A stretch of 6,859 nt of DNA from an uncultured Elusimicrobia bacterium (GTDB lineage Bacteria; Elusimicrobiota; Elusimicrobia; UBA1565; UBA9628), in NCBI GenBank assembly GCA_903874575.1, contig CAIQSZ010000413.1:1-6859 (forward strand). Reading direction: 5' to 3'. The notes beneath the pieces were generated by a model. The model had not been told where the DNA came from and searched no databases. It was given only the letters and a program-made list of their open reading frames with translations. Below, piece by piece: positions 5,877 through 6,859 of the stretch. Every line of letters starts with the position of its first letter. The first letter of the stretch is position 1. Position numbers and translations under genes: made by a program.

Positions 5877-6859
5877 ATGCCGAACTCGACTGCGGAGAAG
5901 ATTTTGGAAGGCAAATACGGTTACTTTTCCGACGGAGGCGCCTCCTACACCATCACGGATTGGCGTACGCCCCGCCCTTGGATCAACGTTCTGTCCAACG
6001 GGGAGTGGGGCGCCACCGTTTCCCAGGCGGGAGGCGGCTATTCCTGGCTGGTCCATTCCATGCTCAACCGCGCGACTCGCTGGAACCAAGACATTCTGCG
6101 CGACAATACCGGTAAATTTTTACTGATCCGGGACGACGAGTCCGGCGAGTCCTGGTCAGCGGCGCCGCAGCCGCTCAAGCCGGACTACGAAAGCTACAAG
6201 TGCGTCCACGGCCTGGGATACACCACTTTCACGACCCGCTGCCACGGCGTCGAGATCGAATGGACTTTGTTCGTGCCGGAAGGCTTCTCCTGCGAGGTCT
6301 GGAAAGTCCGCGTCGTCAACCGCTCCGGTCGGCCCCGCCGGCTCACGCTCATGCCTTATTTCGAGCTCCTGCTGGGCGCTTTCCCGGACTGGCACCGCGA
6401 GTTCCTCAATCTTTTCGTCCGGACCCGCACCGAGGATTCCTCCCGCGCCGTGGTGGCCGACAGCACGCTCTGGACCGCGAATATCCCCAAGGACCCGGGC
6501 TGGAACAAGGACTGGCCCTACACGTTTTTCTTCGCCGGCGACGCACAGCCCGTCGGTCTGACCTGCGACCGGGAGGAAGTGTTCGGTTCCTACAACGACT
6601 GGAAGGAAGCCCGGGTCCTGAGCCGTGGAGCCAAGCTTTCCGGCCGTATGGGCGCCGGGTACGATCCGGTGGTGTGCCTGCAGTACGATCTTTCCTTGGC
6701 CGACGGGGAAAGCCGCGATCTTTCCTGGATGATGGGTGCCCTGCCCAAGGACCGGTTCAAGGCGGGCTTCGCGCGCCACCTCAAAGCCCTGCATGCGGGG
6801 ACGCAATCCCTCCTGGACCGGACCCGCGAGCATTGGCTCGATTTATGCGGCCGCACGCG
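5877..6859 (+). CDS. GH94 (former GT36) glycoside phosphorylase, N-terminal part, cut by the window end
   Basis: The frame opens at ATG 5877 and is still open at base 6859, giving 327 residues of a protein whose family usually exceeds 750. The start matches the N-terminal beta-sandwich domain of cellobiose/chitobiose phosphorylase-like proteins. KYGYFSDGGASYTIT (13-27) is followed by RPWINVLSNGEWGATVS (33-49), a GGGYSW segment (52-57), RWNQDILRD (68-76) and IRDDESGESWS (84-94). PDWHREF (170-176) resembles the P-D-W/T-HREF stretch of one GH94 branch. There is no signal peptide, so it should act in the cytoplasm, splitting a glycosidic bond with phosphate to release a sugar 1-phosphate. The last visible residues (LLDRTREHWLDL) look like the start of the helical linker before the catalytic (alpha/alpha)6 domain. 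The catalytic Asp lies beyond the window, so activity and substrate (cellobiose, cellodextrin, diacetylchitobiose, laminaribiose or beta-1,2-glucan are all options) cannot be checked. It follows the transporter by 9 bases in the same operon. Confidence 0.88.
   Translation, partial: MPNSTAEKILEGKYGYFSDGGASYTITDWRTPRPWINVLSNGEWGATVSQAGGGYSWLVHSMLNRATRWNQDILRDNTGKFLLIRDDESGESWSAAPQPLKPDYESYKCVHGLGYTTFTTRCHGVEIEWTLFVPEGFSCEVWKVRVVNRSGRPRRLTLMPYFELLLGAFPDWHREFLNLFVRTRTEDSSRAVVADSTLWTANIPKDPGWNKDWPYTFFFAGDAQPVGLTCDREEVFGSYNDWKEARVLSRGAKLSGRMGAGYDPVVCLQYDLSLADGESRDLSWMMGALPKDRFKAGFARHLKALHAGTQSLLDRTREHWLDLCGRT

Noticed and set aside
4953..6089. 378-codon open frame on the minus strand
   Set aside because: It lies opposite the second permease and the GH94 start, both with clear family motifs. 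The product is rich in charged residues and has no recognisable domain, as expected of an antisense shadow in GC-rich DNA.

Overview
This is a GC-rich bacterial window (by eye about 60% G+C) with all recognisable genes on the + strand. It holds a class B acid phosphatase-like protein, an uncharacterised secreted beta-propeller protein, and the start of a carbohydrate-uptake operon. Shine-Dalgarno sites are clear before three of the five genes, and the exported and membrane proteins fit a Gram-negative (diderm) bacterium. The phylum cannot be fixed from this sequence; Elusimicrobiota is only a weak guess from the general look of the proteins.

Layout. Positions 2-595 encode a HAD-superfamily protein that aligns along its length with class B acid phosphatases but lacks the nucleophilic aspartate, so it is probably a pseudo-enzyme or has another role; its 5' end may lie outside the window. 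Positions 596-715 are a short intergenic stretch with several GC-rich inverted repeats, a possible -10 element and a hairpin that covers the ribosome binding site of the next gene. Positions 716-2662 encode a 648-residue exported protein with an unrecognised helical N-terminal half and a C-terminal half built of seven repeats, read here as a seven-bladed beta-propeller. Positions 2663-2733 carry a possible extended -10 promoter.

The operon runs from about 2734 to the window's end. Its first gene is the most unusual: one polypeptide joins a signal peptide, a complete sugar-type (CUT1) solute-binding protein, one extra membrane helix, and a complete MalF/UgpA-type permease. It overlaps by 4 nt (ATGA) with a MalG/UgpE-type permease gene. 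Nine bases after that gene is the 5' part of a GH94 (former GT36) glycoside phosphorylase gene, cut by the window edge and still open at base 6859.

Together these three genes look like a catabolic module: a binding-protein-tethered ABC importer brings in an oligosaccharide, probably beta-linked, and a cytoplasmic phosphorylase splits it with phosphate to give a sugar 1-phosphate, saving ATP. No free-standing binding protein and no ATPase subunit are present in the window. The ATPase must be encoded downstream or elsewhere (inference).
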